Positions 11,288 to 22,600 of a DNA stretch of 64,000 nt are shown piece by piece (the stretch's first letter is position 1; each line of letters opens with the position of its first letter). The notes under the pieces are model-generated. The model saw only the letters and a list, made by a program, of their open reading frames with translations. It made no database searches and was not told the origin of the DNA. This stretch comes from Gorsachius magnificus (taxonomy: Eukaryota; Chordata; Aves; Pelecaniformes; Ardeidae), in contig CM067081.1 of NCBI GenBank assembly GCA_034008185.1, positions 30,192,806-30,256,805 of the forward strand, in the 5' to 3' direction. The position numbers were made by a program, and so were the translations under genes.

Positions 11288-13979
11288 CATACATACATCA
11301 TGCTTCCTCATTGATGCATGACAAATAATGAACAAAAACTGTAAGAAAGTAGCTGGAATCTTTTGCACCATCAGGACAGCAAGAGTGTTCCTCCAGCCAG
11401 AACCATGCTGAAAACATTCATCTATATTTAGGAGAAAAGGTAGAACTGGCTCACTTAGACTACGCATGGGGTGTAACTTTGCCCACCACGTAAAAAAGCT
11501 GAAACCAAAGAAAGCTGCATCTGTTTTCAGTGACAGCCTCTCTGCCTGCTCAGCTGTGTCAGCTCTACCAGTAATGAGCATAAGCACTAATATCACTGGG
11601 TTTTGTTCGTTCGCAGCAAATCTCCTGTACAGATTTATAAATGTGACTCTGACGGCCGTACTAGCCATTACAACTCTCACATCAAGAAGCCAATACACAC
11701 TTAAGGCTTGGGTTGATTATCTATCTTGGAAAGAATCTTTCGCAATATTCATCAAATTGGCCTGCTCCCAGCAGAAAAGTACTCATGCCTACCAGAGACA
11801 ACACACACCCAGCCTTGATTCTGCCCTATAGGGGATCTAATAACACAAGATGCACAGGAGCGGGAAGAACTGAATGTTCCAAATGGCTTCAAAGATAACA
11901 GCAAAAAGTGACTACATACTGAAAAGTACAGTGAAGTGGTTTTGCTTGTATAAATCCCATTGGAACTGCGTATAAGATTTGTCTGTGAGATTCTTCTATT
12001 AGCGATAGTCACCAGGGCTAAGGGGGTCTATGGGCAGAGCAGGCCCAGCTGCTTGGTCCCACCTTCCTCTTGTGTTGGTAAGAAAATTAGGGCGTGCCTA
12101 CAGCTTGCAATTTTCAAAGCCAATTCACAATTCATGATGATTTATCTACCACTGAGTCAAGATGGCTTTTTTTTCCCCCCCCTCTCTCTTCACTTACTGG
12201 CAACAAAACTTAAAAATTCCAAATGACCCTCCAGGATTTATGCAAAGTCTCCATGGCCCAGGCTGCCGCGATTCACCATATTTTCCTGGTATGGCAAGGA
12301 CTCTAAAGTGCCTTTTTTCCTGCACTTTGGAGAAGGAACCATTCCAGAAGTTTCCCATTTTTAGGATGTTTGCCAAGAAAATACATGATGCTCGACACGT
12401 ACAAGTGATGCCGTTTTTATTAGGATGGTCAATGAAACATCAGCAACATACAAAGAGGAGAGAAGATGGCATGTCTGAAGAACGTACCTATCTCAGAAAT
12501 TTAAAAGGAAGCCAATTAGAGGCCGACATCATACACTCACTCAACATTACTCCCAAATGAAGTTGCTAATCCCAAGGCATGATTTGTTAAAGCAGCACTG
12601 CAGACTCTACTTAACAACTTGAATCCCACCACCTTAGGGAGACAATTACTACTCTAGCAGCAGCCAGTCTCACTGACCTTAGGAGCTGCAGAAGATACTT
12701 GCAACTTTCTGTGGGGAGCTGAGGGGAAGAAAGGTGTCCCCAAACACCTCTGTAGAGGGAAAATGGCTGTGAACCAAGCCTCTCCGATAGTCCAAATGTT
12801 TTACTGTGGAACAGGGCCCGGCACGCAGCTGGATTCCAGGGCAACTCAGCAACATGGCCTCTGTGGCACCTGCTGGTTTGCTTCCTCTGACAGCAGGGAT
12901 TCAGATGAACCAGTAGAACCCGGACCAGAACAGCCTTGCTGCCAGTCACCGGCCACAGCACCACTGCTGGAGTTCTAACACTGGACTGCTGGGAAGGCAG
13001 AAGCAGCTCAAGAGCCACCGGGTGCACAGGAGCTCGGCCACTCTTACCACCATCAGCAGGATCCACAACGGGAAACACTCATAGTGAAAGATGTTGCCTC
13101 CAAAAAAAATCCAGTCACCATATTTTGGTCTGCATCGACTCCAAAGATTCCTTGCCGGCTCTCACAGGGTCCTTGAGGTTGAAGATTCCTTAAAATGGCC
13201 TCAGTGAACAGAGATGAAAGGAAGCCTCCCTGGCTTCACCCCAATGCCTGTGAAGGGATGGCAGCCCAGACAGGAAAGCCAAAATAAGCTGCTCACAGGC
13301 ATAAGAATGCATACCAATCTGTAATGGAAATATGATTCTATTCCTCTCTCTTCCTAGAAACTAAATGCTAATCTTTCATTAGTCTTAAAAAAAAAAAAAA
13401 GTCCAAACCAGCTCTTGCCTAACAAGACAGAAATCTTGCCTAGAAGAGGAAGATGAATCAAACCAGGACACTGCCAATTTTATCTTGAGAGAAGGAAGGA
13501 GCACAGTGGCTTCATACCTCTTAGAGCAGTGGCTGTGGGAGCACATCAGCTGGATCAGGGAAAAAAAATACCAGTCAGATAGGAAGCAGAGCAATCTCCT
13601 GAACAGATTATGCTAAGAAATGGCTCTGGAGTTACTGCTCCAAGGCTGTGAGAGCAGGAACAGCAGACACTCAATTGCTGGGGAAAAAAAAAACCAAAAA
13701 AAACAACCCCAAAACAAAACCCAAACCACCGGGAACGGAGATCTTCGTCATTAATTGGTTGGAAACACTCCACAATTATATGATTTATAGGCAGTAAATT
13801 TGGAGTGCCTTAGCATGGATCAAAGAAACATTAGTGTTAATCAATGCCTGTACGTAGGGGAAAAGGTCATGGCTAGGGCTAGCCAATTTTTTTTTGTTTG
13901 TTTTTTTCCCCTCCCCTAAGCACCGAGTGGAAGGCCAGACTATGTCTCTGGGAATCCACCATCAAAATGGTACCAAACA
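11288..13979. other. Flank between CR1 cluster and CpG island, nothing recognised
   Basis: Unique sequence of mixed composition with A runs (13387-13400, 13682-13693) and a few medium open frames (such as 155 codons on the minus strand at 13078-12611) that I cannot relate to any protein. Confidence 0.6.
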
Positions 13980-14578
13980 CTGTTTTTCCCTACCCCGAAC
14001 CCAGCGGTTACGACCGCCGACCAAGCGCTGCCTGCCAGGAGCCCCGGCTCCCTTGACCAGCCAGCTCCCCGGCAGCAGCGCCGGCGGCCTCCGGCCTGGC
14101 CGCGGCTTCCCCGGTCGCCCCCCTAGCCTGAGGGGCGGCGTTGGCACCTGGGCGCTGCCCTGCCTCCCCTCCGACCCAAAAAGGGCTCCCTTCCTCCGGG
14201 TGAGGCGGAAGGACCCCTCGGGGCCGGGGGGCACTCCCCGCAGCCTCAAGCAGAGCCGCGGCGCCCGCGGCCCCCCCCCCCCCCCCCGGGCCGGCTCCCC
14301 CACGGGGGCCGCCCCACAGCCCTCGAAACAGCCCCGCGAGGGCGGCGGTTCGCGCCCCCGCGCCTCCCCGTCCCTTCGCCCCGGAACGTTCATCGGGGAA
14401 CAGCCCCGCGCCCGCCCCCCCCCGCCACTGCGCGTGCGCGGCGGCGCCTCTCCACCGCCCGCTCCCCCGCCACCCGCTCCCCCGGCGGCTCCAGCCGCCC
14501 CCCTCCGCCCTCCCCCGGCGATTTGAATATGCTAATGAAGCGGTTACTGGGAGCCCTATGGTGGGGCCAGGAGGCGGT

Positions 14579-14584
14579 CACGTG
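14579..14584. promoter_or_regulatory. CACGTG E-box upstream of INTS6
   Basis: A perfect CACGTG palindrome sits in the context GGTCACGTGGGG, about 85 bases upstream of the candidate start site. The context is close to USF/MYC and to the CLEAR (TFEB) element GTCACGTGAC, matching 8 of 10 positions. The motif is certain; the binding factor is inference. Confidence 0.5.
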
Positions 14585-14633
14585 GGGTGGGGACGTGTCC
14601 TTCAGAGGCGGGCCCCGACCTGCCCAGGCTGCC

Positions 14634-14640
14634 TTAAAAG
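14634..14640 (+). promoter_or_regulatory. TATA-like box and initiator of INTS6
   Basis: TTAAAAG lies 32 bases upstream of the A of an initiator-like TCAGTC (A at 14666), which is normal TATA-to-start spacing. GC boxes flank it. Transcription would then begin near 14666 and give a 5' UTR of about 418 bases. No transcript data were available, and a CpG-island promoter may use several start sites. Confidence 0.5.
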
Positions 14641-14665
14641 CGGGCGGCGAGCGAGGAAGCGCCTC

Positions 14666-15083
14666 AGTCAGAGAGAGAAAGTGCCGGGGTGGCGGGGCTG
14701 CGGCTGCTCCGCCTGAAACTTCTGAGTAACATCAACAGGGGGAGGGGAGGGCGGGCGGCGGTGGAGGAAGGTGGTGGTGGGGGGAAGGTTAGCAGCAGCG
14801 CAGCCCTATCCGCCTCTCCCTCATAAACCAGCCTGTGTTGGGCTGAGCAGGCCCCTCACACAAAGGAGGGCAGGGCAGGCAGGGCTGCCCCCCCTTCCCC
14901 CCCGCCTCGGCAGAGGGGCAGCGGGGAGGCGCCCTTCCCCGTGCAGAGCACTCACAGCCACTTACTCCTCTCCCGTCCCCCGTCTTCTTCTCTCCTTTTC
15001 CCCCCCCCTCCCGCCCCGCGGTTCTCCCCTCAGCCCCCCGCCCGCTGTCCATGTAGCCGCCCGGCCGCCGGCCCCTCCGCACT
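14666..15083 (+). other. INTS6 5' UTR (inferred)
   Basis: GC-rich leader between the initiator-like site and the INTS6 ATG. It contains one upstream ATG, at 15051. The upstream limit depends on the unproven start site. Confidence 0.5.
15051..15056 (+). promoter_or_regulatory. Start-stop uORF (ATGTAG) in INTS6 5' UTR
   Basis: ATG is followed at once by TAG, ending 27 bases before the INTS6 start codon. It is the only ATG I see in the inferred leader. Its context is weak (T at -3, T at +4), while the INTS6 ATG has A at -3. Start-stop elements elsewhere can stall ribosomes and lower downstream initiation; that role here is inference. Confidence 0.6.
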
Positions 15084-15194
15084 ATGCCCATCTTACTCTT
15101 CCTGATAGACACGTCCGCCTCCATGAACCAGCGCACCCATCTGGGCACCACCTATCTGGACATAGCCAAAGGCGCTGTAGAGACTTTCATGAAG
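15084..15194 (+). CDS. INTS6: INTS6 exon 1 (coding part)
   Basis: Encodes residues 1-37, beginning [17 protein letters not shown] and ending VETFMK. It carries the first MIDAS motif, DTSAS (residues 9-13). The start was chosen because it is the known family start and has A at -3. The exon ends in phase 0 at a GTACCG donor. Intron 1 is 175 bases and very GC-rich. Confidence 0.97.
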
Positions 15195-16620
15195 GTACCG
15201 GCTCTGCCTTGCGAGAGGAGGCGAGAGAGAGCGAGAGTGACTGCGCGGGCAGGGGAGGGGGAGGCGGGCGGGGGGGGGGGGGGAGGGCGCGGGGGAGCCG
15301 AGCCGGGGGGCTCTGGCGGCGGAGCCGCCGCCTCACGGCTCACCCTCTGCTTTGTCCCCCGCGCCGCAGCTCCGAGCCCGGGACCCGGCCAGCAGGGGAG
15401 ACAGGTACATGCTGGTCACTTTCGAGGAGCCTCCCTACGCTATCAAGGTAACCCCCGCTCCCCCCCACCCCCCCTTCCTTCCCGCCGCTCCCCCCCCCCC
15501 CACCCCCCCCGGCCTCCTTCCGGCCCCTCCGCGCCGCCGCGGGCCGCGGCCGGCGGCCGCCCCCCCGCCCGCCTCTCTCGGGCTGCCCGCGGTCCGGGGG
15601 AGCTCGGCACACACGGGCTCCGGCGGCGGCGGCGGCAGCGCTGACATCAACATGGCCGACATTTTTTCCCTGTGTGGTGTGTGTGAGCAGCAATGAACTG
15701 TGGGGGATATTTATTCAAGTTGGGAGAAGTGACAGCAACTCCAAGGAGAGTTCAGCTTGGAAGGGGCGAGCGGGGGAAGGACCGACTTCAGCCCGGAGAG
15801 CCCGCACTCAGAAGAGGACGGGACTTCCCCCAGCCCCGCCGGGGCGGGGGCAGGCGTACCTCGGGGGAAGGGGGCGGTGGGTCCACATGACACAGGGCGG
15901 TGAACCTGTTGGAGGTCGCTTTGGATTGCGGTCGGCTTCCATCTGGAAAGGGCTGCGGGAGAGCCGTGTCAGTGGCAGTAAGGTTTGTGCATCTGTGACT
16001 TCACAGAAATTTGTCCCGTGGAACAAATCAAACACCTTCATTTGATAGGTGGGGAGCTGTAAGGCTTAAGGGAGGTACGTGTTTTCAGGCTTTATGGAAC
16101 GACATTAAATATTAGCAACTTCCGAGGTGTTTTGTTAGCATTTGTAGTGAGCTGCATGCAGCAAGGAAGGCGCTTGGTAGCTTAACAGGAAAGCAGAGCT
16201 CGTATCTGGAGAATAAGTCTTCTCACGTTTCTCTTTTCAGGCTGGCTGGAAGGAAAACCATGCAACGTTTATGAATGAACTGAAAAACCTTCAGGCTGAA
16301 GGACTTACGACTCTTGGCCAGTCCCTAAGGACAGCTTTTGATTTATTAAACTTAAATAGATTAGTAACTGGCATAGACAACTATGGGCAGGTAGGTTGAC
16401 TGTTAATAGGCAGAAAAATCATAAAACACAAACTTCCCAGAGGCAACAATTAGCTAGTTGTCCAAAGTGACACCTTCATGAAATACTCAATATGGGGGCT
16501 TCTTCAAAAGTAAGCAGCGCTCAGATAGTTTGAAGAAATGCAGTTGCTGACTATAGTTTGGTGCCCAACTTTCCTTTGTCTCTCAATTTTACCAGCTTTT
16601 AAATAGTTCCTCCAATTGCC

Positions 16621-16654
<34 letters not shown>

Positions 16655-19600
16655 GTATCAAGTCTGTGTTTCGGAACTGTAGCTGGTGAGCCTGTTAGGG
16701 TCATGACACTTTGCATAATCAATTAAGTACAGTTTGGGAGATGAGCTGTTTTTCTAACAACACTGCAGGTCCAAAGTACTGAACAGAGCACAACTTTTTC
16801 AAACCCCTTTCTTTCCAATGAGTTTACTACAACTTTTCTCTGCATACCTGTAATTTTCTAAATGTGCCTGATGTGTCAGAGCCTTGAGAAGCTGTGCTTT
16901 TCTAATGTCTGTATCGCAGCTATCCCTTTAAAGCAGGACTTCTTTTTGGGGTGGGCCAGCGTTCTCTTGCTCAGTAGTATGAATTGGTAAAAGACAGAAA
17001 TGCTGGGTTAAACGTGTGCTTTAGGAAGCGTACACAGTCCTTTCTGGCACTGGATCAAATCCTGGATTTGTTTCACATAAAAGACATCATTAGTATAGGG
17101 CAAAGTATATAATCTATTTTTCATGTGGGATGTACTAACTCGATTCTCCCCTTTTCGTTCGTTCTTCTCATGTAATACTCCCTCTGCTATGTGAGGATTA
17201 GTTACTGCTCTTGGTATTTAACATGGGAATGTGGTTGTGAAAATAAGTCCCCTTTCTCCCCCACCCCTTTCCAGTCTAAGCAGAATCTATGTGATAACAT
17301 GCCATGTTAGTTTGGGAAGGAAATTTCTCTCTCTCATGTTGCATTGTATGGCTTTGCCACTAGGTGATCAAATGAGCCTAAACATTTTTAAAATGCCAGT
17401 TTAGTGATGAAACTTAAAAAAAAAAAAGTGCTAGTTCCACACATGGTTTATTTTTTTGTCTGTTACCATCTGCTGTCCTCTTATACATCTGTGTGCTAAT
17501 CTTTCCCATTTTCTGATGTTTTTGTTTAGTTACATGAGCTATACAAAGCTTTTTTTGAACACTTACCACTGTAGGCGCACACACAAAATACTTGCTCTTT
17601 CCCATTGCTGCTGATAATTATAACACTCTAATCAAACCCGTGTCAAATAATTTGCTCTAAGTGAACCGGCTGTGCTCAACTACTGGATCAAGTGGGCAGC
17701 TGAGTTGTCATGACTATTTTGAGTCACTAGTACTGTTCATTATTGCAAATACCCGCTCTTTTGTCTGTGGAGCAATGACTTTTTCTTTGTCTGATCTGTT
17801 TTGGTTACAAGTCTCTATCTGAACTTGAACCCACCCTTGCTTATGCATGTTTTTTTGCTGTGTTCCACATGTGGAGCTGGCTGTTGAAGAGGTGTTCACA
17901 TGTGCAGTCAGGTGACTAAATAGAAATTCTAACTCCTTTTAGTGTCTGCAAAAATAGATGAGTATATTGCAAGTGCTGGGTCATCTGCTGCTGAAGTCAC
18001 AGGTTCCCATTTGGCTCTACTAATCAAAGTAGTGTTTTCTCATAAATAAGATCAAATTGTGGAACGCTTAACTGGTCCTTCAGTGCTCACAGGATGAGAT
18101 CCAGGGCAGTTAGCTTTCCTCAACTTCACGTTGGCCTTTGAGCACTATGTCATGTTACCCTATCAATTTCCTATTGTTCATGTCTACTACCTAAAATTTG
18201 CTTAAGGTAAATGGGTATTTAAATACAGTGGTATGAGAAACTTCAGGATAATAAAAGTCATCAGAATGCTCAGTTGCATTTAAAATAGTTTTCACTCAGA
18301 ACATAAAGCGATGATTCACTTTTTTTTAAAAGCAGTTACAAATATTAAGACCATAAAATATTTGAATAGTTTATTTAACTAAAATATAGCAGACGGATGC
18401 TTGAAGAGTAATTATCTTAGAGTGGGAGGAGAAGATAATTTTACAAAAATGCAACATTTAGGTAATCTTAGGTGTGGTATTACTTGAAGTAATAAATCTA
18501 AACTTTTACTAAGTTTTTCTCTGGAAAAAAGTTCTCTGGCTTAATATCTTTTGACTATGACATGGTTTTTTTGGTCTATCGACAAGCTTCTAAGATACTT
18601 GCTAAGATCCACTTGTTTCACATGTATGAATTGTAAACCAGTACAAATGTAAACCAGTACAAAATTATACATACAAATGACAAGACATGATACAAGCTTG
18701 ATGGGATTGTATGGTTATGTCATCTAATGGCGTAATGTCTTGTCCCCCTACTGAGTATGAACTGTTCGTTTAAATGGCAGTGTGACTCACTAAACTTGAT
18801 TTCTTTCAAAGTAGACCAGAGTTCTCCATCAGCTGACTTCCTGAACAAGAGTGATGGCTGAATGGTCATTCTGAAATTGAGGAAAATCTCCTGCTTCATA
18901 TTTTCTTGCAACATTAATGTTTGGATTTTTAATATGAGTATTTGTCATATTACTTTTTCAGTAAATAAGTACTGACTCAGTTGCTTATGAAGATTGAGTT
19001 ACCAAGTGTACAGCTGTATTAGCTGATCACAGTATCTCACATTCAAACCTAAAGGGACATTGTCAACACATTTAGTTTATCAAGAACTGGAAGATTTCTC
19101 CATAAGCTGCTTCTGATATTAATGCTATGGTATGGCTTCATAAACCCTTTGTCTTACCTAGGGTTGTTAGATCCACATTTTTCTGAAGGTTTTTGTCAAC
19201 AACAAAAGATTTGGAAAGTACACATATTTTAAGGTGACTGCTCCTTTAATTTTTACAGCACTTTCAGATTGATAAGTCTGTGTTATGTTGCTTGAGTCCA
19301 ATAATAGTTATAGGGGTTTTTTTTCCCCCCATAGTATGCTTTGTGCTGACTATGATAGCAGAAGAATGAACCTTCAAATAGGGTGTCAGCTTTTAGCATT
19401 CACTAAAAATAGTGGTGGTCTTCACCTTCTGCATTTTTATAGAAAGCTTAGGAAAATATGTAGGATTTGGATGCCTTCAGGAAGAAAACAATTTAAACAC
19501 ATTAATTTCAGTAAGGGCTCGCTGTCATATCACACAGAACATTGTACTTCATTAGCCCAGTTGGCACTTAGCTAATTGACTTCTCTTTGTCATATTATCC

Positions 19601-22600
19601 CCAGTTCAGCTTCTCCATTATTTCAGGTAGTCTGAAATACCAAGCCTTTTACTAGCAGATTTTCTGTCCTCTTGGAATACGCTCCTAAATCTTACAGCTG
19701 TGGCTTGTTCAGCAGTACATGTGTAGTCACAATTTAACTGAGTATTTCTGAGTGAGGCAAACATGCAGCTTCTTTACAGTTGATGGAAGGATTAAATACT
19801 AATAGATGTGTTTCTGTGTAAATGGAAAACATGAAAAATGTAGCTATTATAGCAAAAATGTAAACAAATGGTTGAATCAAACCATCCATGTACTTATATT
19901 ATTTGCAGTTTGTAGTGAAGTTTCTGAGTTCTGAATCTAAGGTAGGTAAAATATGTACCGATGGTGTTCTGATACTCAGGTGCAAAGGACCAACACAGCA
20001 CTACCAAAACTAGAATCTGATGGATGTTTGACATTCCTAAAGCTCTGATTTTCTGATTCCCTGTGTGTTTCACCTTGCCTATTGTTATTTGCGTAATGAA
20101 GGTCTCTTACTATTTTTTTTCATCAGTATTGCATAGAATGAGGTTTGAGAGGACAAAATGTACTTATCTGAGTGGATTTCAAAGTGGTTGAGTTGATGCA
20201 TCACAAGGTATTTTTCCAAATTTTTTCAGGGTGAAATTTTGTTTTAATATTGTGGCTAGAAACAGTGCTTTTCAATAACGTAAGCTTTTTATGGTCTTTT
20301 TATCTCGCTAGAGTGTCTTGCATGTATTCTTCAGCATCGTAATTATTACTGATATGGTAAAACTGGCTTAGAGATGAATTTGACTTAAATTTGATGTAAC
20401 AAAAGCACATGCTAACTTAGTTGTTTTGAAACAGAAAAGCCAACTATAATGCTTCTGTAATCCACGTGGACTTGGGATAGGTGTTTTTCATTCACAGTGA
20501 TGAATAAGATGCTGTATGGATTTAGGCTAATACAAGAAACACTGTTCTGATGACTTACCACACTGTGCACAGTCTTGGCAAAAGCCTTTTTTTTTTTTTT
20601 TTTTCTGCAGTGCATTTCACTTACATAGAAAAGCATAACTAAGACATTTTGAACCAAACTAAAATCTAAATGGATTTCAGCTGATTAAGAATATTTTGGG
20701 AACTTAAAAATATGCTAGGGCTGGAAGGACCTATTTCTGACCTGGAAGTTGGAAGGTGTCCTGCATATAATGGCATTGTTTTTAAACACTAGGGTTTTTT
20801 TCCAAGGGTTTTATTCATACCATGTATGACCATCAAACAATCCAATCTTAAGTTAACTGCTACTGTCTGGTTCTCTCTAAATACATGATTAGACCCGTAT
20901 CTAGCTATAGTAGCAGGATTGCTATGTGTTCACACAGTAAAACTTTAGTGTTGGTCTGTAGAGATCAGTATGTTTTGCCATAATGGCTTAAGTACTATAG
21001 TATTCCAAATACACGTAGATAGCATACCTAGGAGATCAAGTCTAATTGTGCTTGTAGGCACACGTCAGCTTTGTTTTTCAGTGACACATTGTAGACTGAC
21101 TCCTTACTTATGTGCTTATCCGTGTCTAAAAATCTGCTGAGCTTAAAGAAAAAAAAACACAATCACACATATGAAATATTGTCCCCTAACATTGCATAAA
21201 TTATGCTTTTGCAGTGATTCTTTAAATTATTGTGCAGTTTTATTTTCCAACTGGCTTTTGAGGATTGTTACTGGATTTCCTTGCTTTCAAAAGTCAAAAT
21301 CCTTCGAGCATGACTTTTGTCTTGGCATTCTGGGGTCATAAACACTGCACTGTAATGGCCTGTGTTGAGTGTGCATCCAAATTTGGAACCAAAGTTTAGG
21401 TTAGCGTTTCCTGCTTTGTCATGCTGGCACGGTTGCACAGGCAGTTTGCTTCTGATGTTGGTAGAGGCAGAGGTTTGCATGTCTAGAGCAGCTCTCCTAT
21501 TTGCTTTTTTTTTTTTCCCCCCTTCCCCAACAAACCCAATGAGAGAATTTCAGACAGTAGAAAACAGCATAGCAAGCTTAAGCATGGTAATGGCAGAAAT
21601 ACATATAAGAAAGGATTTCTCATAGTCTCCTGTTTTGTGTGGAATAGTAATGGTTTTAAAGTAAACCTGTATGCCTGCTCATGTCAAAGATCTCTATGGG
21701 AAATGCAGGTGAAAGTCCATCTTTCTCACCTACACGATAAAATTAAGCGTATTGCTTCTAATTTATACTTTTTAGAATGTAACCTTTAAGCATGCCATCT
21801 TGTCTGCTCTGGAAATGTTTATAACTTTTAGTGGTTTTTTTTTAAAATTTATTTAATTTAATTAATTAATGAGAGCTACAGCAGGCGTTATTACAAGTGT
21901 TTTTTCACATTGTGAGGTGGAACTGCATGCCTTTCAGCCTTCCCAGAGCAACAAAGTTCACTGAAAGTCTCAATGGTAATAATAATAAACACATCAGACT
22001 TAAGTGTTATTAAAATCATTTGCCCAGTTCTAATCCAGTTCTAATTTTTAAAGAAGAATTTTAAAGTTAAAACAACTTACACAAAGTATTTTTTCAGATG
22101 AAAATGATCTCATCAATCTGTTTCACTAGCAGAAAGATGTGAGATACTTCCTCCTGTTCTGAATATCAAATATGCTTTGAACACTTGGAATCTTTAAGTG
22201 CTCAGTATTTCAATAAATTTGATTTGGAAGGAGCAGTGCCATAACATGTTCATTGTGGCTTAGAGGTCAGGTGAGCGCAGTCATGCTGCCAAAGCTTAAG
22301 CAGATGATACAGATGTCTGTCTCTGGCTGATACTCTTGGATTCACTAAAAATTCATCAGAGAAAGTCTGAGGACACCTAGGCGTACCAAAATTTTATCAC
22401 TTGGCTTGACTGTCTATCTGGAAGAGTTTATTTGAGCAGTTATAGACTGTTCATTACAGACTCCTTGGTTATATTAGCTTTTGTATTTGGGTGCTTAAAG
22501 GTACATGTCCCATAGTTGAAGTACTCTTGTCTTTTTGAAATTTATTTGCACTTCATCACAGCCAATTGTCAGGGAAGCAAAGCAAGTACATACAGAGCCA

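Larger units (their letters stand above)
13980..15900 (+). promoter_or_regulatory. CpG island spanning the INTS6 promoter, exons 1-2
   Basis: The base composition changes sharply from AT-rich DNA to very GC- and CpG-rich DNA at about 13980 and returns after about 15900. The island has many GC boxes and long C or G runs (17 C at 14271-14287, a G run near 15271-15283). It covers the candidate core promoter, the 5' UTR, exon 1, intron 1 and exon 2, as expected of a broadly expressed gene. Limits are judged by eye. Confidence 0.85.

Noticed and set aside
12611..13078. Minus-strand open frame of 155 codons
   Set aside because: No recognisable domain, no splice or promoter context, and unlike any repeat protein I know; kept as chance.
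13894..14526. Proline-rich open frame of 210 codons in the CpG island
   Set aside because: GC-rich, stop-poor DNA gives long low-complexity frames on both strands; it lies upstream of the inferred start site and resembles no protein I know.
15352..15696. Frames overlapping exon 2 and intron 2, including one starting MADIFSL
   Set aside because: They are GC-rich read-through of exon 2 into intron 2 or chance; the exon 2 donor and conserved protein text give the proper boundary.
20700..20770. Text resembling a CR1 tail (GGGCTGGAAGGACCT)
   Set aside because: The match is too short and isolated to call a repeat.
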